Below, in pieces: positions 46,076-55,332 of a stretch of 59,059 bases of DNA. The notes beneath the pieces are model-generated. The model was given only the letters and a program-made list of their open reading frames with translations, was not told where the DNA came from and did not search any database. Numbering within the stretch: the first letter of the stretch is position 1; every line of letters begins with the position of its first letter. Origin of the DNA: Clostridiales bacterium (GTDB taxonomy: Bacteria > Acidobacteriota > Aminicenantia > Aminicenantales > UBA8522); the NCBI GenBank assembly GCA_029907205.1, contig JARYMI010000002.1, forward strand, positions 1 through 59,059, read 5' to 3'. The translations under genes were made by a program, and so were the position numbers.

Positions 46076-46680
46076 TGTTTGATTATGCTCAACCTCTCCA
46101 CCTGCTCATCGAGGAGCTTAAAAGGATCCCCGGCATCGGCGCCAAGACTGCCCAACGCATCGCTTTTTACCTCCTTAGCCTTCCGCAGGAGGACGCTGAC
46201 CGGCTGGCCGAGTCCATCAGGGAGGTCAAGAGAAAGATTTTCTACTGCTCGGTTTGCAACAACATCACCCATGTCGACCCGTGCCTGATCTGCGCCGACC
46301 CGAACCGCAGTGACAACCTACTCTGCATCGTCGAGGAGCCTTACAATATCTCCTCGATCGAAAAAACAGGCATCTTTCACGGCCGCTATCATGTTTTGCT
46401 TGGGGCGCTGGCTCCCCTCAAGGGCATGGGCCCTGACGAGCTCCGCCTGGAGAAGCTCACCCAGAGAGTTGAGAAAGGCAGGTTCAAGGAGGTCATCATC
46501 GCCACCAACCCGACGGCTGAAGGAGAAGCCACCGCAGTCTATATCGTTCGGATTTTAAAGAAGTTTCCAATCAAACTGACCAGGCTGGCCATGGGATTGC
46601 CAGTCGGTTCGGATATTGATTTCGCCGACCAAGTCACCATCAAGAAGGCGTTGGAGGGTCGGACAGAGTTAAAGGAATGA
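46075..46680 (+). CDS. recR: Recombination mediator protein RecR
   Basis: The protein has 201 residues. The helix-hairpin-helix is LKRIPGIGAKTAQRIAFYLL. The zinc finger is CSVCNNITHVDPCLICADPN. The TOPRIM domain has LCIVEEPYNISSIEKTGIFH with YHVLLGALAPLKGMGPDEL, and it ends with VGSDIDFADQVTIKKALEGR. It works with RecO/RecF to load RecA on gaps. It is translationally coupled to ybaB. Confidence 0.97.
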   Translation: MFDYAQPLHLLIEELKRIPGIGAKTAQRIAFYLLSLPQEDADRLAESIREVKRKIFYCSVCNNITHVDPCLICADPNRSDNLLCIVEEPYNISSIEKTGIFHGRYHVLLGALAPLKGMGPDELRLEKLTQRVEKGRFKEVIIATNPTAEGEATAVYIVRILKKFPIKLTRLAMGLPVGSDIDFADQVTIKKALEGRTELKE

Positions 46681-46712
46681 CGGGAGAAAATGATATCTGA
46701 TAAGGAGGCTCG

Positions 46713-47288
46713 ATGAAAGAAACACTTGAGGTTCGCTGGCATGGACGAGCCGGGCAGGGCGTCGTCACCGCCGCCGTGACGCTTGCCGATGTCCTTGCTT
46801 CGGAGAAAGGACGGTATGTCCAGGCGTTCCCCGAGTTCGGCGCCGAAAAACGGGGAGCACCCATCCTGGCTTTTAACCGCATAAGCCAGAAGCCAATCCG
46901 CACCCATAGCCAAGTCTACCATCCGGACATCGTCGTTGTCACAGACCCAAGCTTGCTGGGTCTTGTGGACATCGCCGATGGCGCTAAAGAGGACGCCGTC
47001 TTTCTCATGAACACAACCTTTGACATCCAGCTGATAAGAAAACGGCTGGCGTTAGGCAGCAGAAAAATTTATGCCCTGGATGCCTACACCATTGCCCGCG
47101 ATGAGCTGGGCCGGGCCATCCCCAATGTGCCGATGGTCGCGGCTCTGGTCAAGGTCCTCAACCTGCTGGACCTGAAGAAGTTCAAGGAAAACATCAAGCT
47201 CTCGCTTTCCAAGAAATTGAGGCCTGAGGTAGTCGAGATGAACCTCAGGACGATCGATAGGGCTTTCCGGGAGGTTAAAGAAGGATGA
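46713..47288 (+). CDS. porC: Pyruvate:ferredoxin oxidoreductase gamma subunit
   Basis: The protein has 191 residues. EVRWHGRAGQGVVTAAVTLA then PEFGAEKRGAPILAFNRISQ is the gamma-subunit signature of 2-oxoacid:ferredoxin oxidoreductases. IPNVPMVAALVKVL is also typical. A ribosome site AAGGAGG precedes the ATG. The order gamma-delta-alpha-beta is that of archaeal and Thermotoga four-subunit POR. It overlaps the delta gene by 4 bases. Confidence 0.92.
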   Translation: MKETLEVRWHGRAGQGVVTAAVTLADVLASEKGRYVQAFPEFGAEKRGAPILAFNRISQKPIRTHSQVYHPDIVVVTDPSLLGLVDIADGAKEDAVFLMNTTFDIQLIRKRLALGSRKIYALDAYTIARDELGRAIPNVPMVAALVKVLNLLDLKKFKENIKLSLSKKLRPEVVEMNLRTIDRAFREVKEG

Positions 47289-47599
47289 AAAAAGAAACAT
47301 GGACAGAACTCGCCATCGGGGCACTCAACCTTCAGGCGGGCAACTCCGTGTCCAACCTGACGGGAACATGGCGCTCGGGCCGAAAGCCTGAATTTATCGA
47401 GGATAACTGCATCCAGTGCTTTTTCTGCTGGCTTTACTGTCCCCATTTTGCCGTTCGCGTCGAAGAGGGCAAAGTCACGGGCTTCAATTACGATTACTGC
47501 ACCGGTTGCGGGCTGTGCGCGGAAGAGTGTCCAACCAAAGAAAAGGCTATCGTCATGGTAAAAGAGGAAACCAAGATCATTGAGGAGGGAAAAAAATGA
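47285..47599 (+). CDS. porD: Pyruvate:ferredoxin oxidoreductase delta subunit (2[4Fe-4S] ferredoxin type)
   Basis: The protein has 104 residues. Two cluster motifs are seen: CIQCFFCWLYCP and CTGCGLCAEECP. The N-terminal segment NLTGTWRSGRKPEFIEDNC is typical of PorD. It carries electrons from the thiamine centre to ferredoxin. It overlaps both neighbouring genes by 4 bases. Confidence 0.93.
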   Translation: MKKETWTELAIGALNLQAGNSVSNLTGTWRSGRKPEFIEDNCIQCFFCWLYCPHFAVRVEEGKVTGFNYDYCTGCGLCAEECPTKEKAIVMVKEETKIIEEGKK

Positions 47600-48777
47600 A
47601 GGCAGTCAAGATTCTTAACGGAAACCAGACAATCGCCGAGGCTGCCCGCCAGATCAATCCCGACGTCGTGGCGGCCTATCCGATAACGCCGTCAACGGCC
47701 ATCGTGGAGACAATCGCTCAGTTCAAAGCGGACGGCATGATCAGCAGCGAGTTCGTCTGCCCGGAAAGCGAACACAGCGCAATGAGCGTGTGCATCGGGG
47801 CTGCGGCCGCAGGAGGAAGAGTCATGACCGCCACGAGCTCCCAAGGCCTCGCCCTGATGTGGGAAATGCTTTATATCGCAGCCGGGTTAAGGTTGCCTGT
47901 TGTCGCTGCCATCGTCAACCGGGCTTTGAGCGCGCCGATCAACATCCACGGTGACCACAGTGACACAATGGGCGCGAGGGATTCGGGTTGGATTCAGATA
48001 TATTCCGAGAATTGCCAAGAAGCGTATGACAATTTCATCCAGGCCTTCCGCATCGGTGAGCACCTGGATGTTAGGACTCCGGTCTTGGTCGGGCTGGACG
48101 GGTTTATCATCAGTCACTCAGCCGAGCCTGTCCTCATCGAGGACGACAGGGAAGTCAGAAGTTTCATCGGCGAGTTCAAACCGGTCTTTCCACTTTTGGA
48201 CACCAGCCGCAAAATCACTGTCGGCCCGATCGATTTCACTGACTATTATTTCGAACACAAGAGGAGCCAGATCGAAGGAATCGAGAACTCGCCCCGGGTC
48301 ATCGAGGAAGTTGGCCGGGAATACGGCCAGAAGTTTGGCCGGTTTTACGGGTTCTTTGAGGAATACCGGATGGACGATGCAGAAACGGCCATTGTGGTGA
48401 TGAGCTCAGCGGCCGGGACAGGCAAAGATGCCATCGATGAGCTGCGCAGCGAAGGGCTGCGCATCGGGTTGCTCAAGCCGCGCGTTTTCCGGCCTTTTCC
48501 GCACGAAAAGATTGCCGAAGCACTGAAGAAAATCAAAGCGGTTGCTGTGCTCGACCGTGCTTCGAGCCCGGGTGCTTTCGGTGCGCCTCTTTTCACCGAA
48601 ATCCGTTCCGCTCTGTATGATTACGGCCAGCGCCCAAAAATTGTCAACTATGTTTATGGGTTGGGGGGCAGGGATATCAACGTTGAGCACTTCAAAGAAG
48701 TGGCCGCCAAGCTCCAGAAAATCGCTGAGACGGGCAAAGTCGAAGAAATGCTCGGTTATCTCAACCTAAGAGAGTAA
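47596..48777 (+). CDS. porA: Pyruvate:ferredoxin oxidoreductase alpha subunit
   Basis: The protein has 393 residues. AAYPITPSTAIVETIAQF and VCPESEHSAMSVCIGAAAAG begin the pyrimidine-binding domain. TATSSQGLALMWEMLYIAAG and NRALSAPINIHGDHSDTMGA are the PorA-type motif, which favours pyruvate over 2-oxoglutarate. GLLKPRVFRPFPHEKI starts the C-terminal domain. It lies between porD and porB. Branched-chain 2-oxoacids remain an alternative substrate. Confidence 0.93.
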   Translation: MKAVKILNGNQTIAEAARQINPDVVAAYPITPSTAIVETIAQFKADGMISSEFVCPESEHSAMSVCIGAAAAGGRVMTATSSQGLALMWEMLYIAAGLRLPVVAAIVNRALSAPINIHGDHSDTMGARDSGWIQIYSENCQEAYDNFIQAFRIGEHLDVRTPVLVGLDGFIISHSAEPVLIEDDREVRSFIGEFKPVFPLLDTSRKITVGPIDFTDYYFEHKRSQIEGIENSPRVIEEVGREYGQKFGRFYGFFEEYRMDDAETAIVVMSSAAGTGKDAIDELRSEGLRIGLLKPRVFRPFPHEKIAEALKKIKAVAVLDRASSPGAFGAPLFTEIRSALYDYGQRPKIVNYVYGLGGRDINVEHFKEVAAKLQKIAETGKVEEMLGYLNLRE

Positions 48778-48803
48778 AAAGCTCGGAAAAGGAGACAACG
48801 ACC

Positions 48804-49742
48804 ATGGCAAAACTTAAAGACTTAGCCCAGATGGAAGACAGACTGGTCGCCGGGCACGGAATGTGCCTGGGCTGCGGAATTCCTCTCATCTTCAAGATCA
48901 TCCTCCGGGCCACTGAAGACCCGCTCATCATCGCCAACGCTACGGGCTGCCTTGAGGTGTGCACGACTATTTTCCCTCGCACGGCCTGGAACGTGAGCTG
49001 GATCCATAGCGCTTTTGAGAACGCCGCCTCCACCATCGCCGGCGTGGAGGCCATGTACAAGGCCCTTAAGAACAAGGGGAAAATTCCGGCTGATAAGAAA
49101 ATCAAGTTCCTCGGCGTTGGGGGCGATGGAGGCACGTACGATATCGGTTTGCAGGCTCTCTCTGGGGCAGTGGAAAGAGGTCATGAATTCGTCTATGTCT
49201 GCTATGACAACAACGTCTACGCCAACACCGGTGGACAACGCTCTTCTGCAACTCCCCTGGGAGCTTCGGCAACGACAGCCCCCTCTGGCTCGAAAAGCCC
49301 GGGAAAGATACAAGGCCGGAAAGACCTGGCCCAAATCATGGTCGCTCATAAAATCCCCTATGTGGCCCAGGCAAGTCCTCACCGTTGGCAGGACCTTTAC
49401 AACAAGGCCAAGAAGGCTTTTGAGGCTGTTGGCCCCGCTTTCCTCAACGTCCTCTGCCTTTGCCCGACTGAGTGGAAATACGATGAATCGAAAGGAATCA
49501 AGCTTGCCCAATTAGCCGCGGACACCTGTGTCTGGCCGCTTTACGAGGTTGAAAACGGCCGCTATAAAATCAACTACAAGCCTAAGCAGAAAAAACCTGT
49601 CCTCGAATGGCTTGAATCCCAGGGTCGCTTCCGCCATCTGTTCAAGGAGGAGAATGCCTGGATAATTGAAAAAATACAGCAGGACGTGGACAGGGACTGG
49701 GAATGGCTTACTAGGTTGGCCGAGATCTCGTCCCGGCCATGA
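48804..49742 (+). CDS. porB: Pyruvate:ferredoxin oxidoreductase beta subunit
   Basis: The protein has 312 residues. It begins with the cluster cysteines in GHGMCLGCGIP and a further Cys in ATGCLEVCTT. The thiamine diphosphate motif is GVGGDGGTYDIGLQALSGAV to NNVYANTGGQRSSATPLGAS. CLCPTEWKYDES carries a late cluster cysteine. It completes the porCDAB operon, which oxidises pyruvate to acetyl-CoA and CO2 while reducing ferredoxin. Confidence 0.94.
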   Translation: MAKLKDLAQMEDRLVAGHGMCLGCGIPLIFKIILRATEDPLIIANATGCLEVCTTIFPRTAWNVSWIHSAFENAASTIAGVEAMYKALKNKGKIPADKKIKFLGVGGDGGTYDIGLQALSGAVERGHEFVYVCYDNNVYANTGGQRSSATPLGASATTAPSGSKSPGKIQGRKDLAQIMVAHKIPYVAQASPHRWQDLYNKAKKAFEAVGPAFLNVLCLCPTEWKYDESKGIKLAQLAADTCVWPLYEVENGRYKINYKPKQKKPVLEWLESQGRFRHLFKEENAWIIEKIQQDVDRDWEWLTRLAEISSRP

Positions 49743-50100
49743 GGGCCCTCCCAAAAGTCCTGCCAGTGGTGCGTCTCGCAAAGAACTCGGGTTGGAACTG
49801 TCAGTCAAGACGCGCCACCGCGGGGGAGTTTGAGGGGGACGGCGTCGTTCCCCTCAGGGGGTCAGCGGAGCGGAGCGAAGCGCCGAGGGGGGAGGTTGAC
49901 TCCCCCTGGAAGTGTCCCGTCTATGCGGAGGACTTTGGAAAGAGATTTACGAGACGGGACACTGGGGTTACTCCCTTGAGGTGAAGTAAAATCCCATCTG
50001 GATTCACCCTTAGGGAGGATTGCCCTTTACTGGCTTGTGAAGCATCCTATCCCTGGCTCTTTGAAGGACTCGTCCGCTAACCTTAGGGCCATAATAACGC
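49743..50100. other. Gap after porB, with a second palindromic element
   Basis: No gene is supported. Bases 49822-49963 hold a cluster of perfect inverted repeats, listed separately. The segment near 49862-49885 (AGCGGAGCGGAGCGAAGCGC) resembles dispersed GAGCGAAGC repeats. Sequence from about 49970 to 50100 shows no clear promoter for the next gene. Confidence 0.45.
49822..49963. repeat. Nested inverted repeats downstream of porB
   Basis: GGGGGAGT (49822-49829) pairs with ACTCCCCC (49899-49906) and encloses TGAGGGG (49831-49837) with CCCCTCA (49850-49856). A separate perfect 12-base pair follows: AGTGTCCCGTCT (49911-49922) with AGACGGGACACT (49952-49963). There is no T-run after the last stem, so it is not a standard terminator, although it could protect the por mRNA end. 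Confidence 0.7.
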
Positions 50101-50982
50101 ATGAGCAGGAAGGAAAAAATGGCTTCCCCGGCAAAAGGGAAAAGACCTGTTCTTCCCCTCATATTCATCTCTCTCGTGGCCGCTTCAGCTGTTTTTCTCT
50201 TCGCCTTCGACAAGAAACTCCGCGTGGCCAGTGATTACGCCCACGTCCACCTCAAACCCGATGATACCAGCCCAGTAGTCGATACCTTGGAAAGGGGACA
50301 CCTGCTCTCCCTCCTTTATTCAGGGAAGCAGAAAAAAAACTGGTATTACGTCTGTTTCAAGTCGGCTAAAACAGGCGTTACTAAATCAGGTTATGTCCTC
50401 GATTCAACGGTCGAGCCGCTCTTCGAAGCTCTTAACTCCGTCGTCATTAAAGAAGAAAATGAAAGCCGCAAAGTTAGCTACGCGCCTCGCAAATTTGATG
50501 AGATGAAGTGGGGCCTGTCCAAAAAACAGATTCTAGAGATGGAAGGAAAGCCGGCGCATCAACAAAGATCCAAAGGCCTGGACATCATGGTTTATGAGCA
50601 GAAGGTTATCAACTTAGACTGCTCGATCGAGTACATTTTTGCCTCAAACAAGTTGAGCCAAACAAAATTCCGTTTTCAGAACAGCTACCTCGACAAGAAC
50701 GCCTACCTCCAGGATTATCAGAAGATCAAGGAGGCCCTCGTCCAGAGGTTCGGGAGACCTCTCGAGGAGAACTTGAAATGGCTGGATTCAGCCTACAAGG
50801 ATGATTTCCCGGCCTGGGGCGAGGCCATCAGCCAGGGCCATCTCAAGTTAAATTCCCGCTGGCTGACATCACAGACCGAAATTGTCGCCTGCTTGGACGG
50901 CGGCAATGAAGAGGTTGTTCTGACCGTAGAGTATACGGGCCTCCAGCTCAGGGAACTGGCCAAAAAGACCGCCGAGGACTAA
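50101..50982 (+). CDS. Membrane-anchored SH3-domain-like protein
   Basis: The protein has 293 residues with an N-terminal membrane segment (LPLIFISLVAASAVFLFAF). Residues 40-110 form a bacterial SH3-like domain: LRVASDYAHVHLKPDDTSPV, then LERGHLLSLLYSG and WYYVCFKSAKTGVTKSGYVL. Residues 130-290 include FDEMKWGLSKKQILEMEGKP, a motif seen in many secreted proteins of unknown function. It probably faces the periplasm. No partner is evident; it converges on the M16 pair. The start is not strongly supported, and a second ATG (50119) is possible. Confidence 0.7.
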   Translation: MSRKEKMASPAKGKRPVLPLIFISLVAASAVFLFAFDKKLRVASDYAHVHLKPDDTSPVVDTLERGHLLSLLYSGKQKKNWYYVCFKSAKTGVTKSGYVLDSTVEPLFEALNSVVIKEENESRKVSYAPRKFDEMKWGLSKKQILEMEGKPAHQQRSKGLDIMVYEQKVINLDCSIEYIFASNKLSQTKFRFQNSYLDKNAYLQDYQKIKEALVQRFGRPLEENLKWLDSAYKDDFPAWGEAISQGHLKLNSRWLTSQTEIVACLDGGNEEVVLTVEYTGLQLRELAKKTAED

Positions 50983-50983
50983 G

Positions 50984-52339
50984 TCAGGGCGCCGGTTTCT
51001 GTGCCTGAACTCCGGGGCCTGCCACAACCACAACAGCTTTTTCCGGGTTAAGAAGGCTTTTTATGTATGCCGCTGTCTCATCGAGCGTCAGGTCCTCGAG
51101 TCCGGCCAGAAATTTATCGAAATAGTCAAACCCGAGACCGAGTGCTTCAAAAGAAGCGAGCGTTGCTGCTTTGATCATCTTGAGCTCATTATCCCTTAGG
51201 AAGTTCGCTCTGGTCATCGCTCTGGCAGCCTCGAATTCCTCTTGAGTGAGCCCTTTCTCCCAGACGCTTGTGAGCGCATCAGTGAGGGCTTTCAACGCTT
51301 CTTCTATCTTCTCCTTGTCTGTTTCAAGATAAGCTTCTAAAAGACCGCCCTCGAGCATTTGCGTCACCCGACAGCCCATACTGTAAGCCAGCTTCTCCTC
51401 GGTCCGCAACGGCCACAGCTTCGACCCGGCCCCTTCCCCAAGGAAGTTTTGAAGGAACTCGTTCAAAAGAAAGCTGCGCGGCGAAATCTCTGAGAGAGGA
51501 AAAGCCAGGCTGACCAGCGTCTGCTTGGTCTCCCTCTCTATGAAAATTTTCCTTTCCTGGGGGACCCGCCTGACCACTTCCGGGAGGGGAGTTGATGATT
51601 CAGCGGAGGGAAATTGAGCCAGGTATTTGTCCAGCAGGCTGAGGATCTGTTCCTCCTCCAAATCCGAGGCTACTGAAAGGACGATATTCGGAGCCGTAAA
51701 CCAGCGTTTGTAGAAGTCTGAGGCGTCCTTTGCTTTAATGGCGCGGAGCGTCTCCCCATGGCCGTAAATCGAGCCTTCGTATCCTGGTCTTCCGAAGAAA
51801 GCAGCCAGGGAAGCATGATGCCCGATGATGAGAGAATCGTCCTTCTCAACTTCAGACTGATGGCTCATGTATTTTTTTATCGCGTCAGCTCTCAGTCCCG
51901 AGATAATAGGGTCGGCGATGATCTTGGACAGAATCTTGAGCGTCGGCTCAAAGTTCGAAGTCAGGCATTCGATGTTGATGAGTGAGTAATCTCCCCGTGA
52001 GGTCACAGAGAAACGGGAGGATAAAACCATCAATTCCTGGATTTTGCTCGAGTCCGGTATTTCAACAGCCAGCCGGGTCGTCAGAAAAGACAGGCCCTGC
52101 TTCCCCTCCGGCTCGGCCCTCCGACCGCCTCGAATGAGAAACTGCATAAAAGTCGTGGCCGAGGAATCATTGTGTTCGAAGATAACAGTCATGCCGCTCT
52201 TCAGGATTTCCTTATGCGCCGCAGAAGATCCAAAGCCCGGCGCTGCAAAGATCAGGATTATGCCCGTCAAAATGAAAACCGCCGCCCGGCAAACAAAACC
52301 TTGTGTCAGCAGACATCGCCAGCTCATAACAGCGGGCAT
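50984..52339 (-). CDS. M16-family peptidase homologue, non-catalytic subunit (second pair)
   Basis: The protein has 451 residues from the ATG at 52339, just after the stop of the active partner. It has a signal or anchor segment (AAVFILTGIILIFAAPGFG). The M16 fold is visible from EILKSGMTVIFEHNDSSATT. At the HxxEH place it reads GLSFLTTRL, so the zinc site is lost. Later blocks (FYKRWFTAPNIVLSVASDL, LAYSMGCRVTQMLEGG) match M16B. Longer readings overlap the upstream gene. It probably pairs with the active protein. Confidence 0.83.
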   Translation of the reverse strand: MPAVMSWRCLLTQGFVCRAAVFILTGIILIFAAPGFGSSAAHKEILKSGMTVIFEHNDSSATTFMQFLIRGGRRAEPEGKQGLSFLTTRLAVEIPDSSKIQELMVLSSRFSVTSRGDYSLINIECLTSNFEPTLKILSKIIADPIISGLRADAIKKYMSHQSEVEKDDSLIIGHHASLAAFFGRPGYEGSIYGHGETLRAIKAKDASDFYKRWFTAPNIVLSVASDLEEEQILSLLDKYLAQFPSAESSTPLPEVVRRVPQERKIFIERETKQTLVSLAFPLSEISPRSFLLNEFLQNFLGEGAGSKLWPLRTEEKLAYSMGCRVTQMLEGGLLEAYLETDKEKIEEALKALTDALTSVWEKGLTQEEFEAARAMTRANFLRDNELKMIKAATLASFEALGLGFDYFDKFLAGLEDLTLDETAAYIKSLLNPEKAVVVVAGPGVQAQKPAP

Positions 52340-52343
52340 CTGA

Positions 52344-53747
52344 CTAATCCTTTTTTTTCGGGACGATCGAAACGACAACGTATTCTCCACGGCCAAAATA
52401 TTTGGCCGCCGCTTTCCTGATGTCAGAGGAAGTTAGTTCTTCTATATTCTTAAGATAGGATCCAGCGGTATCAGCCTTGCCGAGCAGCAGGTGCCTTACC
52501 AGGGCGGTGGCGATAGAAAGCCCTTTTTCCTGGGATTGAGAGGCATTATACCGAATCTGGTTTTTCGCGCCGCTTAGATAATCGTAGGCGTACAACCTCT
52601 CTTCGCCTAGAAGGTCATCAGGAGAGAAATTCTCGGCATAAGCCCGCTTCAGAAAGGTGATGGTCTCCCGCTTGGCTGCCTGCACGTTCCTTGGGTCGAG
52701 AGTCAGATAGACGAGCGCCAGGCCGCCGTATTGATGGGCATGATAGTCCATGAAAACAGTCTCGACCAAACGCCTTCTTCCTCTCAGGACAGAGCCTAAC
52801 ATGGGATTAAGGCCGCGGCCAAAAACCTGCGTCAGGACGTCCATGGCATACTGGTCAGGATGATTATAATCAGGAGCCAAGGCACCGATAACCAGGTAGG
52901 CCTTGTTTACATCCAGTTCAACCTCGAGCTCAGTCGTGCCCTTTTTGGGGAGCTGCGGTTGGCCGAATGCCACCGGCTCAAAAGTTGGACCGGTTACATC
53001 ACCAAAAACTGCCTTCACCCTTTTCTCCATTTCAGCCGCGTCAAAATCACCGACAACAGCCAGCGCACAGTTGGAGGGAACAAAATACCGTTTGTAGAAC
53101 GCCTGGATGTTGTCAACGGTGAGGCCGTGGATGACCTCCTTATTGCCATAGATGGGATTTCCGTAGGGATGCCCTTGGAAGAGGTTCTGGTAGACGAGGG
53201 CTGTGGCGTACCTTATGGGGTCGTCCTCGATTTGACCCAGCTCCTCGAAAATGACCTCCTTTTCTTTATCAAGATCCTCCTGGGTAAGCTTGAGGTCAAA
53301 TAAAATCTCCTTCTGGTTGCGTAGGGCGAAATCGGCGTGTTCGGAGGGAACAGAAATCTCAAAAAAGACCAGATCCTGAGTTGTGTGGGCGTTGAAATAG
53401 CCGCCGTGACGACGGACTTCTTGGCTGATTTCGCTGCCGGAGCGAAGTTTGGTGCCGCGGAAAAGGATGAAATGCTCCAGCACATGGACAAGGCCGCTCG
53501 TCTCCGCTGTTTCGTCCTTGGATCCAAGATTTACAGCGACCACAACGTTGACCAGCGGGACGTTACGCTTTTCCAACAAAAAAGCCCTCAGGCCGTTGTC
53601 GAGCGTAAAACTTCGCGACGTCTCCTTGGCCTCTGAAAAAATGGCCCAGGCCCAAACCAAAGTGAATAAAGATATGAGATAAGCCCGCCGCCCTATTCTT
53701 AACCCAGGCCTATTCAGCCTTTTTCGCCCGATATTTTCAATCGACAT
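52344..53747 (-). CDS. M16-family zinc peptidase, catalytic subunit (second pair)
   Basis: The protein has 467 residues from the ATG at 53747. A longer open frame to 54095 runs antisense through the regulator gene and is not supported. It has a signal or anchor (AYLISLFTLVWAWAIFSEA). The zinc motif HVLEH is at residues 88-92 in GLVHVLEHFILFRGT, with the third ligand region in KEVIFEELGQIEDDPIR. The second domain follows to the C-terminus. With the next gene it forms the same active-then-inactive arrangement as at 2.2-3.7 kb. Confidence 0.9.
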   Translation of the reverse strand: MSIENIGRKRLNRPGLRIGRRAYLISLFTLVWAWAIFSEAKETSRSFTLDNGLRAFLLEKRNVPLVNVVVAVNLGSKDETAETSGLVHVLEHFILFRGTKLRSGSEISQEVRRHGGYFNAHTTQDLVFFEISVPSEHADFALRNQKEILFDLKLTQEDLDKEKEVIFEELGQIEDDPIRYATALVYQNLFQGHPYGNPIYGNKEVIHGLTVDNIQAFYKRYFVPSNCALAVVGDFDAAEMEKRVKAVFGDVTGPTFEPVAFGQPQLPKKGTTELEVELDVNKAYLVIGALAPDYNHPDQYAMDVLTQVFGRGLNPMLGSVLRGRRRLVETVFMDYHAHQYGGLALVYLTLDPRNVQAAKRETITFLKRAYAENFSPDDLLGEERLYAYDYLSGAKNQIRYNASQSQEKGLSIATALVRHLLLGKADTAGSYLKNIEELTSSDIRKAAAKYFGRGEYVVVSIVPKKKD

Positions 53748-53874
53748 TCTTGCCCTTATGCTACCCCAATTCAATCTTCCTGGCAATTGCTCGCTTTTAG
53801 CCGGCTTTATATCGAGATTCCCGATGCTGGCGGGTGGGTTCTGTCTGTGATAGAATATGAAAAAAGAGGTGGAA

Positions 53875-55332
53875 ATGAAAAGCGCACACAAAGCCAAAAT
53901 CCTTGTTGTTGATGACGAAGAGAATATTCGCAAATCCTTGAAGATGATCTTGGAGTATGAGGGGTACCAGTTTCTCGAAGCGGCCGACGGAGACGAAGCA
54001 CTCCAGCTTGTGGATGAAACCATTGGGCTTGACCTCGTCCTGCTCGATATCAAGATGCCAGGCCGGGATGGTCTTGACGTCCTGGCAGAGATCAAGAAAC
54101 GGCCTTATTCGCCCGAGGTCGTCATGATTTCAGGGCAGGGGACTATTCAGTCCGCTGTCGAGGCCACCAAGCTTGGCGCTTTTGAGTTCCTGGAGAAACC
54201 CCTCCATCGAGATAGAGTCCTGCTGTCGATTCGCAACGCCCTGAACCAGAACAAGTTGCAACGGGAGTGCTTGGACCTTCGCCGAAAAGCCGAGAAAAGA
54301 TACGAGCTCGTTGGCAACCATCCCCTGATGAAAAAACTCTGGACGGAAATCCTCAAGACTGCTCCCACGAATGCCACAGTCCTCATCCAAGGCGAGAGCG
54401 GCACGGGAAAGGAGCTTATCGCCAGGGCCATCCACAATCATAGCCTTCGAGCCAGAGAAAAATTCGTCCAAGTCAACTGCGCCGCCATCCCGGAAGAGCT
54501 GATTGAGAGCGAGCTTTTCGGTCACGAGAAGGGCGCCTTCACGGGAGCAACCGAACGAAAAATAGGCAAGTTCGAACAGGCCGACAGAGGGACGATTTTC
54601 CTTGATGAAGTCGCTGACATGAGCCTGAAAACACAATCCAAAGTCCTGCGCGTCCTCGAGGAAGGTGAAGTCCAGAAGGTTGGCTCGGCAAAAATCAGCA
54701 AGGTCGATGTCAGGGTGATTGCCGCCACCAACAAGGACTTGCGCAAAGAGATAAACGGAGGAAAATTCAGGGAGGACCTCTATTTCCGGCTCAATGTCGT
54801 GCCCATCTTCTCTCCGCCCCTCAGGGAAAAGAAGGAGGATATTCCGCTTCTTATCGAGTACTTCTGCCACAACCTTGCCGAGGAAAACAATTTTAGAATG
54901 AAAAAATTCTCACCCGTCGCCCTGGAGGCCATGATGAAGTATCCCTGGAAAGGAAATGTCAGGGAGCTTAAGAACGTGGTCGAGCGATTGCTCATCATGA
55001 CTGATATCGATGTCATCGACAAGAAACACTTGCCCGAAGCGATCAGGGGAGAGGCCGAAGTCAGGCTGGCCGAACCGGGCAAGGTCAAGTCGCTCAAGGA
55101 ATTCCGGGAGATGGCCGAGAAAGAGTTCATCCTGGCCAAGTTAGAGAAAAACAGCTGGAATATTTCCCAGACAGCCCGTGAGATCGACACGCCGCGCAGC
55201 AACCTCTACAAAAAATTGGCCCAGTATGGTATAAAGATAACTGTTGGAGTGGGCGAGGCGGTTGCTCCCGTTTCTCCGGCGGAGAAGACGGGGGAGGAAA
55301 GTCCGAACTCCACAGGGCAGGATGGTCGCTAA
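53875..55332 (+). CDS. NtrC-family sigma-54-dependent response regulator
   Basis: The protein has 485 residues from the ATG at 53875, which has GAGG 5 bases upstream (ATG 53857 lacks one). The receiver domain has the phospho-acceptor Asp58 in LVLLDIKMPG. The AAA+ domain has GESGTGKE (Walker A), GAFTGA for sigma-54 contact, GTIFLDEVADM (Walker B) and ATNKDL. A Fis-type helix-turn-helix ends NISQTAREIDTPRSNLYKKL. The fold should finish near residue 455 (QYGIKI). The last 28-30 residues are read from the 5' part of the RNase P RNA gene. No histidine kinase is adjacent. Confidence 0.93.
   Translation: MKSAHKAKILVVDDEENIRKSLKMILEYEGYQFLEAADGDEALQLVDETIGLDLVLLDIKMPGRDGLDVLAEIKKRPYSPEVVMISGQGTIQSAVEATKLGAFEFLEKPLHRDRVLLSIRNALNQNKLQRECLDLRRKAEKRYELVGNHPLMKKLWTEILKTAPTNATVLIQGESGTGKELIARAIHNHSLRAREKFVQVNCAAIPEELIESELFGHEKGAFTGATERKIGKFEQADRGTIFLDEVADMSLKTQSKVLRVLEEGEVQKVGSAKISKVDVRVIAATNKDLRKEINGGKFREDLYFRLNVVPIFSPPLREKKEDIPLLIEYFCHNLAEENNFRMKKFSPVALEAMMKYPWKGNVRELKNVVERLLIMTDIDVIDKKHLPEAIRGEAEVRLAEPGKVKSLKEFREMAEKEFILAKLEKNSWNISQTAREIDTPRSNLYKKLAQYGIKITVGVGEAVAPVSPAEKTGEESPNSTGQDGR

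Noticed and set aside
49911..49963. Intrinsic terminator for the por operon
   Set aside because: The 12-base stem has a 29-base loop and no T-run after it, so it does not fit a Rho-independent terminator.
53748..54095. N-terminal extension of the catalytic M16 gene to 54095
   Set aside because: It would lie antisense to the regulator's receiver domain; the signal peptide and ribosome site fit the ATG at 53747.
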